Part shown: positions 57,430 through 64,000 of the stretch, one piece after another | Position numbering within the stretch: position 1 is the first letter of the stretch | Layout of the letters: the number at the start of each line of letters is the position of its first letter | The notes under the pieces: model-generated | What the model was told of the DNA's origin: nothing | What the model saw: the letters and a program-made list of their open reading frames with translations, nothing else | Database searches by the model: none | Assembly: GCF_001302565.1 (NCBI RefSeq) | Contig: NZ_CP012750.1 | Span: 868,001 to 932,000 of the forward strand | Reading direction: 5' to 3' | Source: Glutamicibacter halophytocola | GTDB taxonomy: Bacteria > Actinomycetota > Actinomycetes > Actinomycetales > Micrococcaceae | DNA: 64,000 nt | Program-made: the position numbers and the translations under genes

Positions 57430-59856
57430 CTATTTTTTGGCACCATCTGCCGTGGCTCTTTTTCCTGGCGTTGAACGCAACGAGCGCGGGAAAAGGAAAC
57501 TGAGGATCCGGCGTCCTGCGGGCAGTTCCCCGCGAAGCTGGCTTTGAACCTCGTGCAATGCGTCCAACAATTCAGGCGCATCACCTGCAGGTACATGCCG
57601 ACCTGCGTAGAAGCTCTGCTCAATAGCGGCCTGGAGCAATTGCAGCGGCTTGGCGAGCCGCGGGTGGTCATCGGCCAGGCGCACGAGATAGTCGCCCACT
57701 GATTCATGGACGCCTGCTTCAACTCCAGCATCCATTCCAACACTGAGCAGTTCGGCCCACAATGCTTGTGCCGCATCAGGGGCGCCGGAACGGACCAGGT
57801 CCAGGCGCTTTTGCCGGGTGCGTTGCCGGAGCCAAGGACCAACGCATAATCCGGCGGCCGCCAACAAGATAGCCAAGGGCGCCAACCAGATGGCGGTACT
57901 GCCATCACGTGCAGAAGAACCCGTCGTCGCCTGAGGCGTTGGATCGGGAGACTCGGAACGAGGCGGAGTGCTGCGCGACGTGGGGACCTCAGGCGCCGTA
58001 CTCTCTTGAGGCGCTGCGGTACTGGTTGGTCCCGGCGCATAGGTTGGCGTGTAGCCTCGGCCCGGAGTCGGTTCGAAAGGCACCCAGCCCAGCCCGTCAA
58101 GATACAACTCTGGCCAGGCATGTGCCTGCTGCCCGCTGACCTCATAGCCCTTGAGCTCGGTGCCCGGCTCCAGCAAGCTGGCGAGCGAGGTTGCAGCATC
58201 AGAATTATCAACCGTGATGGTTTCGCCGGTGGCCACGCCAGGGGCGTAGCCCACGGCAATTCGCGAAGGGATCCCCGCCTCACGCGCCAGCAGAGCCATG
58301 GCCGAGGCGAAGTGCACGCAATACCCCTGGCGGCGGTTCAGGAAAGCTTTGACTACCTCGGCGTTGGCACCGTCGTAGCCTTCTCGCAAAGGAGTGCGCT
58401 CGGAGTAAACGAAGTTCCCGGAGCGGAAGAAATCCTGGAGGGCCACAGCCTTTTCCAAATTGGTCCTCGGCGTGCTTCCCTGGTCGTAGGCTTCCTCCAA
58501 AGCCTGTTCGAGCATTGGCTGCAGGGCGTTGTCCGAGTTCTGGGGGAGCTGCGTGTAGTCCGACGATATGAAATCGTTCGTGCCAATGCGCCGCTGATCG
58601 AGGTACTCAACCATCTCCGGGGTGATATTCAAGGGCGCATAGGCAACGGTAATGTCGCCGGTCGCGCCAAGCGCATCACCGCTGAGCCGGGCTACCGAGG
58701 TTTCAAGGGTCCATTGCCAATCTCCCTGGATACCACTGACCAGATTACTGCGGTCGGGCAACGGCAATAGCGGATTCCTATTGCCCCTCGGCCAAGTCAT
58801 CTGCACAATTTCCTCGGAGCTGGATAATAGCGAAAAATTATTGTTGACAGCCACGTCGCCCGAATAGTCGGTATGGAACAGGTCCTCGGTCGGTTCCCAG
58901 CGTTCATTGGTCAGTTCCATGATGACCTGGGTGCGCAAATAAGGCGCCTTCGAGGCGCTGGTGTAATAGGTCAAGAACGGATCTGACCCATTCGAGCGGA
59001 GATCCCGTCCGAGATTGATCAGCGGGTCAACATTGTTGGCCAGCAGGTCCCCGGACGGGCGTTGCCCCTCGGGGAACATGCCGGTGCGGAACCCCGGCAT
59101 CCACAGGCTCGCGGCAATCAACGATCCAACGCAGGCCAGGGCGGTGATGCCAAAGACTCCCAAGGTCTTTGGCTCGAGGAGCTTGCGCCTGCCCGGGCGA
59201 GGCGAAGCCTTGGCGAAGGCGTGGGGCACCAGGGCAGCGTACGCCAATATCCCTAGGACCATAAGTGACAGGTAGCCAATCCCGGCACCTTGCTGCTTGA
59301 ACAGCGAAGCAACAATCGGGGCGAAAGACAGCGGGATGATCACCAGCAGGGCAGTGCGGCGGAAACTGGCCAGAAGTTCCACCGCAAGGCTCACGCCCAG
59401 TGACAGGACCAAAATGCCGAAGTCCACATGGATGGAGCTGGCTACCGGCGGGACTTGCGTGGCCAATTGGAGTCCTGCTTCGGACAGCGAAGAGCGGAAC
59501 CATTGCAAGGCAGGAAATCCATAGGAATTTGCGGTCATGACGTCGTGGCGCATGATGGCAGCGACGGCGATGAGGACTGCGGCCGGGATCGCCAGCCAGC
59601 GAACGACGCGTACGCTCCGGATCGCCCCGCAAGCCAGGTGCAGGGCAATGTTCGGCAGGACGAGGTAGGGGAACCACGAGGTGCCCTCAACGACACCGGT
59701 GAGCGATGCCATTCCGGCCAAGACGGCTAAAGCCAGGCACAATGAAGCCAAGATGCGGGGGAGCAAATTCTCAACTGGCGGAGCTTGCTCCAGCGTGAGG
59801 CTCTTTTGTTCTTCTGTCTCGCGAGGCGATGGGGCGCCGGCTAGCTGGGAGGTCAT
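57430..59856 (-). CDS. Membrane transglutaminase-like protein (TgpA/DUF3488 type)
   Basis: 808 residues. An N-terminal DUF3488/TgpA block has several helices (about 30-230). A periplasm-facing region leads to the transglutaminase-like core with the Cys-His-Asp triad (RRQGYCVHFASAMALLA; QQAHAWPELYLDGLGW), then a further helix near 650 and a DUF4129-like C terminus. Member proteins are associated with envelope remodelling; the role here is unproven. ATG at 59856 overlaps the stop of the upstream DUF58 gene by one base (TAATG). Last gene of a moxR-DUF58-tgpA operon. Confidence 0.88.
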   Translation of the reverse strand: MTSQLAGAPSPRETEEQKSLTLEQAPPVENLLPRILASLCLALAVLAGMASLTGVVEGTSWFPYLVLPNIALHLACGAIRSVRVVRWLAIPAAVLIAVAAIMRHDVMTANSYGFPALQWFRSSLSEAGLQLATQVPPVASSIHVDFGILVLSLGVSLAVELLASFRRTALLVIIPLSFAPIVASLFKQQGAGIGYLSLMVLGILAYAALVPHAFAKASPRPGRRKLLEPKTLGVFGITALACVGSLIAASLWMPGFRTGMFPEGQRPSGDLLANNVDPLINLGRDLRSNGSDPFLTYYTSASKAPYLRTQVIMELTNERWEPTEDLFHTDYSGDVAVNNNFSLLSSSEEIVQMTWPRGNRNPLLPLPDRSNLVSGIQGDWQWTLETSVARLSGDALGATGDITVAYAPLNITPEMVEYLDQRRIGTNDFISSDYTQLPQNSDNALQPMLEQALEEAYDQGSTPRTNLEKAVALQDFFRSGNFVYSERTPLREGYDGANAEVVKAFLNRRQGYCVHFASAMALLAREAGIPSRIAVGYAPGVATGETITVDNSDAATSLASLLEPGTELKGYEVSGQQAHAWPELYLDGLGWVPFEPTPGRGYTPTYAPGPTSTAAPQESTAPEVPTSRSTPPRSESPDPTPQATTGSSARDGSTAIWLAPLAILLAAAGLCVGPWLRQRTRQKRLDLVRSGAPDAAQALWAELLSVGMDAGVEAGVHESVGDYLVRLADDHPRLAKPLQLLQAAIEQSFYAGRHVPAGDAPELLDALHEVQSQLRGELPAGRRILSFLFPRSLRSTPGKRATADGAKK

Positions 59857-61178
59857 TATCCGCCCCACATCCCAGCTGCGCCCATGGTTCCTGGGAGCAG
59901 GTGAACTTTCCACCCGGTGCCGGCGAGCTCTTGTTGCACCGAATCGTACCTTTCCGGATGCGCCACGAGAATAAAAACTTCGGCAAGGCGTACCGTGCGG
60001 GCCAGAGTGGCAAGCCATCGAGCCTGGGCAACGGTGAGCTCGCCAAAAATCATGATGACTGGTTCGTCCCGGAATCCCAGCAGCTCCTTGTGCAATCCGT
60101 CGCCGAATAGCTCTGAGGCGTCGGTATCGGGGCCGCTGGCGTCGAGGGCCAATTCGGCGGTGGCAGCATGGAATGAATCAAAGTCTGAGTCAGCTGCGGC
60201 ATCCGATGTTGCTTGCCGATGCTGGCTGGTCAGCGGCGCTCCACTGAGATCGCGGAAAGACAGCTGGTAGCCACCGGTCGAATAGCGCAGTCCGATGCCG
60301 CTGGCCAGCGACAAGGCCGTTTCAAAACGGCGGCTACTTGGCAAGTCTTCGTTCGACCCGCCGGGGATGGACAGCCGAAGATCCACCCCGCTGTGGCACC
60401 AATGCTCAAATTTTGTGTCCAGGATCAGGAGCGCTTGAGCGGTGGCGACATGGTTCTCCTGCCGAACCATGAGCTTGCCTTGCCGGGCGCTGGCCTTCCA
60501 ATGGACCTGCCGGATCGAATCACCTTGCTGGTAGTCGCGAATGGCAACGTCATAGTAATCGGCGGTGGTGCTGCGCGAATGCCGCGCATCACCGGTGAGC
60601 ATCTGCTCTCCAAGGGAAGCCAAGCGGTGCAGATCCATGAGTTCCGCGCGGACCGGGACCTCCAGGGTGTCGCCGGTGTTGACCATTCCCCGGACCAATC
60701 CCAACGTGTCAGAAACGATTTGCTGTGCCGGGCCCAGCTGATGGATGCCGCGCCTGCCAAAGATCAATTCATATTCCAGTTCGCCAGGGGTGTCGAGCAT
60801 CGGGCCGCGCCCGAAACCTTCTGGAAGCTGTTCCTGGATGGTTGCCGGTTCCAGGCAATGCAATTGCACTTTGCATACTTCGCCAGCACTGGGAACCGTG
60901 GATAGCAGCTGTCGCTGGATTCGCGTGCGCCCTCGCAGGCCCAGTGCGAGGGCCCAGCTAATGCCGGCCAGCACAACGAGGCTGATGCCCAATGCCATCA
61001 ATTCATGGCGGCCGAACATGAAGGCGAGGAATACCAGGAAGATTCCTGCGCCGAGCACGCACCATCCGCGCACGGTGAACAGGTCCAGCCGCAACCGGCG
61101 CAGAATTGCAGGTGTCGAATTTTCTGAACGAACCCACGACAAAGCATTGCGGGAGTCGAAACGAGGTATCTTCTCCAT
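59856..61178 (-). CDS. DUF58 family protein
   Basis: 440 residues. Two N-terminal helices (about 35-75, GWCVLGAGIFLVFLAFMFG and LMALGISLVVLAGISWALAL) precede a von Willebrand-like DUF58 domain with the family motif YDVAIRDYQQGDSIRQVHW-KASAR. Partner of MoxR ATPases; probable chaperone-like or cofactor-assembly role. The ATG at 61178 lacks a ribosome site, so it may be translated by coupling from moxR, whose stop is 10 bases away. The frame is open to 61247 within moxR. Confidence 0.88.
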   Translation of the reverse strand: MEKIPRFDSRNALSWVRSENSTPAILRRLRLDLFTVRGWCVLGAGIFLVFLAFMFGRHELMALGISLVVLAGISWALALGLRGRTRIQRQLLSTVPSAGEVCKVQLHCLEPATIQEQLPEGFGRGPMLDTPGELEYELIFGRRGIHQLGPAQQIVSDTLGLVRGMVNTGDTLEVPVRAELMDLHRLASLGEQMLTGDARHSRSTTADYYDVAIRDYQQGDSIRQVHWKASARQGKLMVRQENHVATAQALLILDTKFEHWCHSGVDLRLSIPGGSNEDLPSSRRFETALSLASGIGLRYSTGGYQLSFRDLSGAPLTSQHRQATSDAAADSDFDSFHAATAELALDASGPDTDASELFGDGLHKELLGFRDEPVIMIFGELTVAQARWLATLARTVRLAEVFILVAHPERYDSVQQELAGTGWKVHLLPGTMGAAGMWGG

Positions 61179-61188
61179 GCGATGCCAA

Positions 61189-62151
61189 CTAGCTGACTGG
61201 GGTGCTGGAGAGCAGTTCTTGAATGAGGTCCTGGACTTCCACCCCATCAGCGATAGCGCGTCGAGTAAGAATCAGCCGGTGGTTCAGCACCATTTGCGCC
61301 ACGCTTCGCACGTCTTCCGGGAGCACGTGGTCGCGGCCGTTAACGGCGGCATGTGCCTTGGCGGCTCGAACCCATTGGATCAGGGCACGCGGTGAAGCCC
61401 CGAGCTCAACCTGTGGATGATTTCGCGATGCTCGGCCCAAATCCACGACATAGGAGCTTAATCTTGCGGTGACAGTGATGGAGCTGACCTGTTCGATCAT
61501 TTGCCGCAGGTCTGCAAGCTGCAACACCGAGGCCAGGGTTTCCAGCGGCTCATGATGGTGATGTCCGGCAATCATGGATATTTCGGCTTCGCGTTGCGGA
61601 TAGCCCAAAGAGATCCGCCCCATGAAGCGATCGCGTTGCGCCTCGGGCAGCGCGAAGGTTCCTTCAGAATCCACGGGGTTCTGGGTGGCAATAACCATAA
61701 AAGGCTGTTCCAGGCTGTGGGTGATGGAATCTACGGTGACCTGGGATTCCTCCATGCATTCAAGCAACGCGGATTGCGTTTTGGCATTGGCGCGGTTGAT
61801 CTCATCGGCAATGACGATATTGGCGAAAATCGGGCCGGGGTGAAAAGTGAACTCGTGAGTCTGCGGCGAATATACGGAAACGCCGGTGACATCACTGGGC
61901 AGCAGGTCCGGGGTGAACTGGATGCGATGCACAGATCCATTCACGCTTTTGGCCAGCGACTTGGCCAGCATGGTCTTGCCAACGCCTGGAACGTCTTCCA
62001 GCAACAAATGTCCTTGCGCCAGCAGTACCGTGAGCGCGCTGATGATGGCCTCGGGTTTTCCGTTGATCACGCTCTGCACGGCGTCGAAAATTCGTTGGCA
62101 ATTCGTTTGGAACGTTGAATCCAGCGATGGCATCGTCGGGTTCGCACTCAT
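61189..62151 (-). CDS. MoxR-family AAA+ ATPase
   Basis: 320-residue AAA+ chaperone. Walker A is EDVPGVGKTMLAKSL (about 53-67), Walker B is IVIADEINRANAKTQ (about 112-126), and sensor-1/arginine elements are ATQNPVDSEGTFALPEAQ and RFMGRISLGYP. MoxR proteins work with DUF58 and von Willebrand proteins to mature or assemble other complexes. A perfect AGGAGGAA precedes the ATG at 62151. First gene of the moxR-DUF58-tgpA operon. Confidence 0.93.
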   Translation of the reverse strand: MSANPTMPSLDSTFQTNCQRIFDAVQSVINGKPEAIISALTVLLAQGHLLLEDVPGVGKTMLAKSLAKSVNGSVHRIQFTPDLLPSDVTGVSVYSPQTHEFTFHPGPIFANIVIADEINRANAKTQSALLECMEESQVTVDSITHSLEQPFMVIATQNPVDSEGTFALPEAQRDRFMGRISLGYPQREAEISMIAGHHHHEPLETLASVLQLADLRQMIEQVSSITVTARLSSYVVDLGRASRNHPQVELGASPRALIQWVRAAKAHAAVNGRDHVLPEDVRSVAQMVLNHRLILTRRAIADGVEVQDLIQELLSSTPVS

Positions 62152-62360
62152 TCGAAGTTCCTCCTGCGCAATGGGTCAGCCGCGAGACACTTCGCATCCT
62201 GAGACATTCAATAGACTCTTGCTCACCATCATATGGGCATCTTTTGTCCAACAACAGAGGCTAATCTGGCCCGGGGTGCAGGGCGGTTGGGGTTAAAGTA
62301 CCGGGTGATGACACAATAAAATGAGCAATGGGCTGTAGTAATTAAGTGCAAAGGATCAGC

Positions 62361-63320
62361 GTGTCAAAGAAGAAGTCGGACACCGACGTTAACCGGGTAC
62401 CGGAGGCCTACCGCCCCAGCGAGGCTGAGGAATCTGCAGGGCCAGAAGGCCGCGCGCGCAAGACTCGCAATGAACAGGGCGGCAGCAAGCGAAACTTGCA
62501 CTATCCCGAAGCGCCTGAAGCCCTTCCAATCGCGGTGGTCGACAACCATACCCATTTGGACTTTCTTGACGGCACGGTTAATGTTTCTGCGCGCGATGCC
62601 TTGGCAGCTGCTGAAGCAGTCGGAGTAAAAGGGCTGATCCAGGTGGGCTGTGATGTGCCGTCCTCCGAATATGCGGTGCAGGTTGCCAATGAATACGCCA
62701 GCATCCTGGCCGCTGTGGCTATCCACCCGAATGACGCCGCGCGGCTAGCCGAGGCCGGGGAACTCGAAAGCGCCCTTGAGCGCATTGAAGAGCTGGCTTC
62801 AGACCCTCGCGTGCGAGCGCTGGGGGAGACCGGGCTTGATTACTTCCGCACGGGTGAAGACGGCCGGGGTGCCCAGGAGCAGTCATTCCGCGAACATCTG
62901 CGCATTGCTGCTGGGCTGGGCAAGGCTGTCCAGATCCATGATCGTGATGCGCATGATGACGTTGTGCGTATTCTCAAGAGCTCCCAGCTGCCACCTAAAG
63001 TCGTGTTCCATTGCTTCTCCGGGGATGAGCGATTGGCAAAGATCTGCAATGACAATGGCTGGTACATGTCATTCTCGGGAACGGTCACGTTTAAGAACTC
63101 CCACGATTTGCGAGCTGCCTTGAATCTGGCCGATCCGCAGTTGCTGCTGGTGGAGACCGATGCTCCGTTCTTGACCCCTCATCCATTCCGCGGACGCCCC
63201 AATGCCAGTTACATGATTCCCTATACGACTAGGTTCATGGCGGAAACCAAAGGTGTTGAGCTCGCTGAATTCTGTGCCCGAATCGATGCGAATACCCGCG
63301 AAGTGTACGGAGAATTTTAG
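62361..63320 (+). CDS. tatD: TatD-family metal-dependent DNase
   Basis: 319-residue metal-dependent nuclease of the amidohydrolase fold, linked to DNA repair or turnover. Metal ligands are visible in order: HTHLD (near residue 63), the E of ALGETGLDYF, H of QIHDRDA, H of VFHCFSG and D of LVETDAPFLTP. A basic/acidic extension of about 55 residues precedes the barrel. GTG 62361 has AAGGAT six bases upstream; GTG 62346 is an alternative. The gene next to it is an rpfB-like gene, as in mycobacteria. Confidence 0.93.
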   Translation: MSKKKSDTDVNRVPEAYRPSEAEESAGPEGRARKTRNEQGGSKRNLHYPEAPEALPIAVVDNHTHLDFLDGTVNVSARDALAAAEAVGVKGLIQVGCDVPSSEYAVQVANEYASILAAVAIHPNDAARLAEAGELESALERIEELASDPRVRALGETGLDYFRTGEDGRGAQEQSFREHLRIAAGLGKAVQIHDRDAHDDVVRILKSSQLPPKVVFHCFSGDERLAKICNDNGWYMSFSGTVTFKNSHDLRAALNLADPQLLLVETDAPFLTPHPFRGRPNASYMIPYTTRFMAETKGVELAEFCARIDANTREVYGEF

Positions 63321-63581
63321 ACTCGCAGGCTGTGCCTCTCGTTACAGGACACTTGCCATGAATATAACAATTCGGTTACGGTGGATGAGATGTTTGAGGT
63401 CCTTCCTGCCCTTTGCGGGCCAGCGACGGGACTCGGCAGCCTGATCCTCGCACCTCGCTGCGTCCGGGAAAGACGGCATAAGTCAGATTGATAAGCAGGC
63501 AGCGGGTGCTGCTGGGCTCAACATGAATTCCTGGAATAGGTTTCAGGGTTTGAGCCAATAAACGATGAGGATCTCACTACT
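63321..63581 (+). promoter_or_regulatory. Upstream region of the rpfB-like gene
   Basis: 261 bases with no gene that I can support. Two GTTAC copies (63341-63345 and 63375-63379) are 34 bases apart, about three helical turns, so could be regulator half-sites. A TATAAC near 63363 is a possible -10. I see no clear riboswitch match. Confidence 0.4.
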
Positions 63582-64000
63582 GTGACTCACTTGCTCAAGA
63601 AAAGCTGGGTTAAATACCTGGCTCAGGCGCTCGCCGTGGCCGTGGTTATCGCCGGTGCCGTGTTCTATGTTGCTGGCCAGAAGTCGGTAGTGATCTCCGT
63701 CGATGGAGAAGCCCAGGAAGTCACCACCCGCGCTGCCACCGTCAGCGCGCTGCTGGATCAGCAGGAAATCTCGCTGGACGAGCGCGATGAGATCTCCGCT
63801 TCCCTGGATTCGAACCTTTCGGATGACCAGAAGATCGATATCAAGCGCAACAAGTCTGTTGAGGTGACGGTTGACGGCGCCGAGCGCGTGGTCCACACCA
63901 CCGGCATGACCGTGGCAGATGTTGTCAATCAGCTGGACCTTGAAAAAGGCTCCGAGGTGTCCCTCGATGAGGATATGCAGTTGAGCGCTTTGAGCGACGA
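63582..64000 (+). CDS. Resuscitation-promoting factor RpfB-like protein (5' part)
   Basis: Starts at GTG 63582 (GAGGA lies 10 bases upstream) and runs off the right edge after 139 codons. A basic N terminus and one signal/anchor helix (about 13-30, QALAVAVVIAGAVFYVAG) are followed by two DUF348-type ubiquitin-like repeats (VVISVDGEAQEVTTRAATV and VEVTVDGAERVVHTTGMTV). This is the N-terminal layout of RpfB, in which repeats are followed by a G5 domain and the lysozyme-like domain, not visible here. Position after tatD matches mycobacteria. Confidence 0.85.
   Translation, partial: MTHLLKKSWVKYLAQALAVAVVIAGAVFYVAGQKSVVISVDGEAQEVTTRAATVSALLDQQEISLDERDEISASLDSNLSDDQKIDIKRNKSVEVTVDGAERVVHTTGMTVADVVNQLDLEKGSEVSLDEDMQLSALSD

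Noticed and set aside
63543..63896. 117-codon frame on the minus strand at the right edge
   Set aside because: Antisense to the rpfB-like N terminus, whose DUF348 repeats and anchor helix are clear.

Overview
The window is 64 kb of gene-dense, fairly high-GC chromosome from an actinobacterium. The markers are mycothiol chemistry (mca), a WhiB regulator, a type II NADH dehydrogenase, DUF501/DUF3499/DUF4245/DUF4307/DUF5719 proteins, an Rpf-type gene at the right edge, many GTG/TTG starts and many probable leaderless promoters (TANNNT about 6-8 nt before the start codon). Gene content and protein flavour suggest a Micrococcaceae member of the Arthrobacter/Glutamicibacter kind; this is an inference from content, not a measured placement. 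I see no prophage, insertion sequence, integrase, CRISPR array or rRNA. One tRNA is present, tRNA-Leu(UAA).

Layout. 1-4.9 kb: nucleoside salvage (cdd, deoA, add) with a DedA membrane protein and mazG. 5-12 kb: eno, a DivIC-like division protein, DUF501, Ppx/GppA, a membrane-anchored mycosin-like subtilase and ndh. 12.1-17.9 kb: tRNA-Leu, a Bax-inhibitor-1 family protein, an amino-acid permease, an AI-2E family transporter and ilvA. 17.9-25.2 kb: greA, DUF4307, mca, a small membrane protein, a DUF255 thioredoxin-like protein, a cis-prenyltransferase and PhoH (PIN + ATPase) with a hairpin-rich upstream region. 25.2-30.3 kb is the more accessory part: an unrecognised gene, an orphan prepilin peptidase, a NUDIX hydrolase, a tetR-MFS efflux operon and a GNAT acetyltransferase. 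30.4-34.5 kb: fumC, carbonic anhydrase, DUF4245, glpX. 34.6-41 kb: manA, LCP ligase, purE, purK, GtrA, TIGR03089. 41-51.2 kb: whiB, a giant GT2 membrane protein, DUF5719 protein, heme A synthase, a zincin-like protein with a degenerate motif, DUF3499 and a DUF1461 protein with a histone-H1-like tail. 51.3-57.4 kb: acyl-CoA synthetase, protein O-mannosyltransferase, rsmI and a succinate-semialdehyde-type dehydrogenase. 57.4-64 kb: a moxR-DUF58-transglutaminase operon, tatD and the 5' end of an rpfB-like gene.

Most of the window is conserved actinobacterial core. From memory, several gene neighbourhoods match M. tuberculosis blocks (mazG/eno/DivIC/DUF501/ppx; greA/DUF4307/mca/DUF255/prenyltransferase, with phoH2/fum/glpX/DUF4245 further on; manA/LCP/purE/purK/GtrA with whiB2/DUF3499; pmt/rsmI/tatD/rpfB). 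Genes with shared themes sit close together: envelope assembly and protein mannosylation (LCP, GT2, PMT, prenyltransferase, GtrA, manA), division (DivIC, WhiB), nucleotide salvage and purine synthesis, and central carbon metabolism (eno, fumC, glpX).

The least explained signals are the structured region before phoH, the orphan subtilase with its charged insert, the degenerate zincin, the two Ala/Lys-rich cytoplasmic extensions on neighbouring membrane proteins, the unrecognised gene at 25.3-26.0 kb, and the density of leaderless promoters. I did not find a clearly new multi-gene defence or metabolic system.
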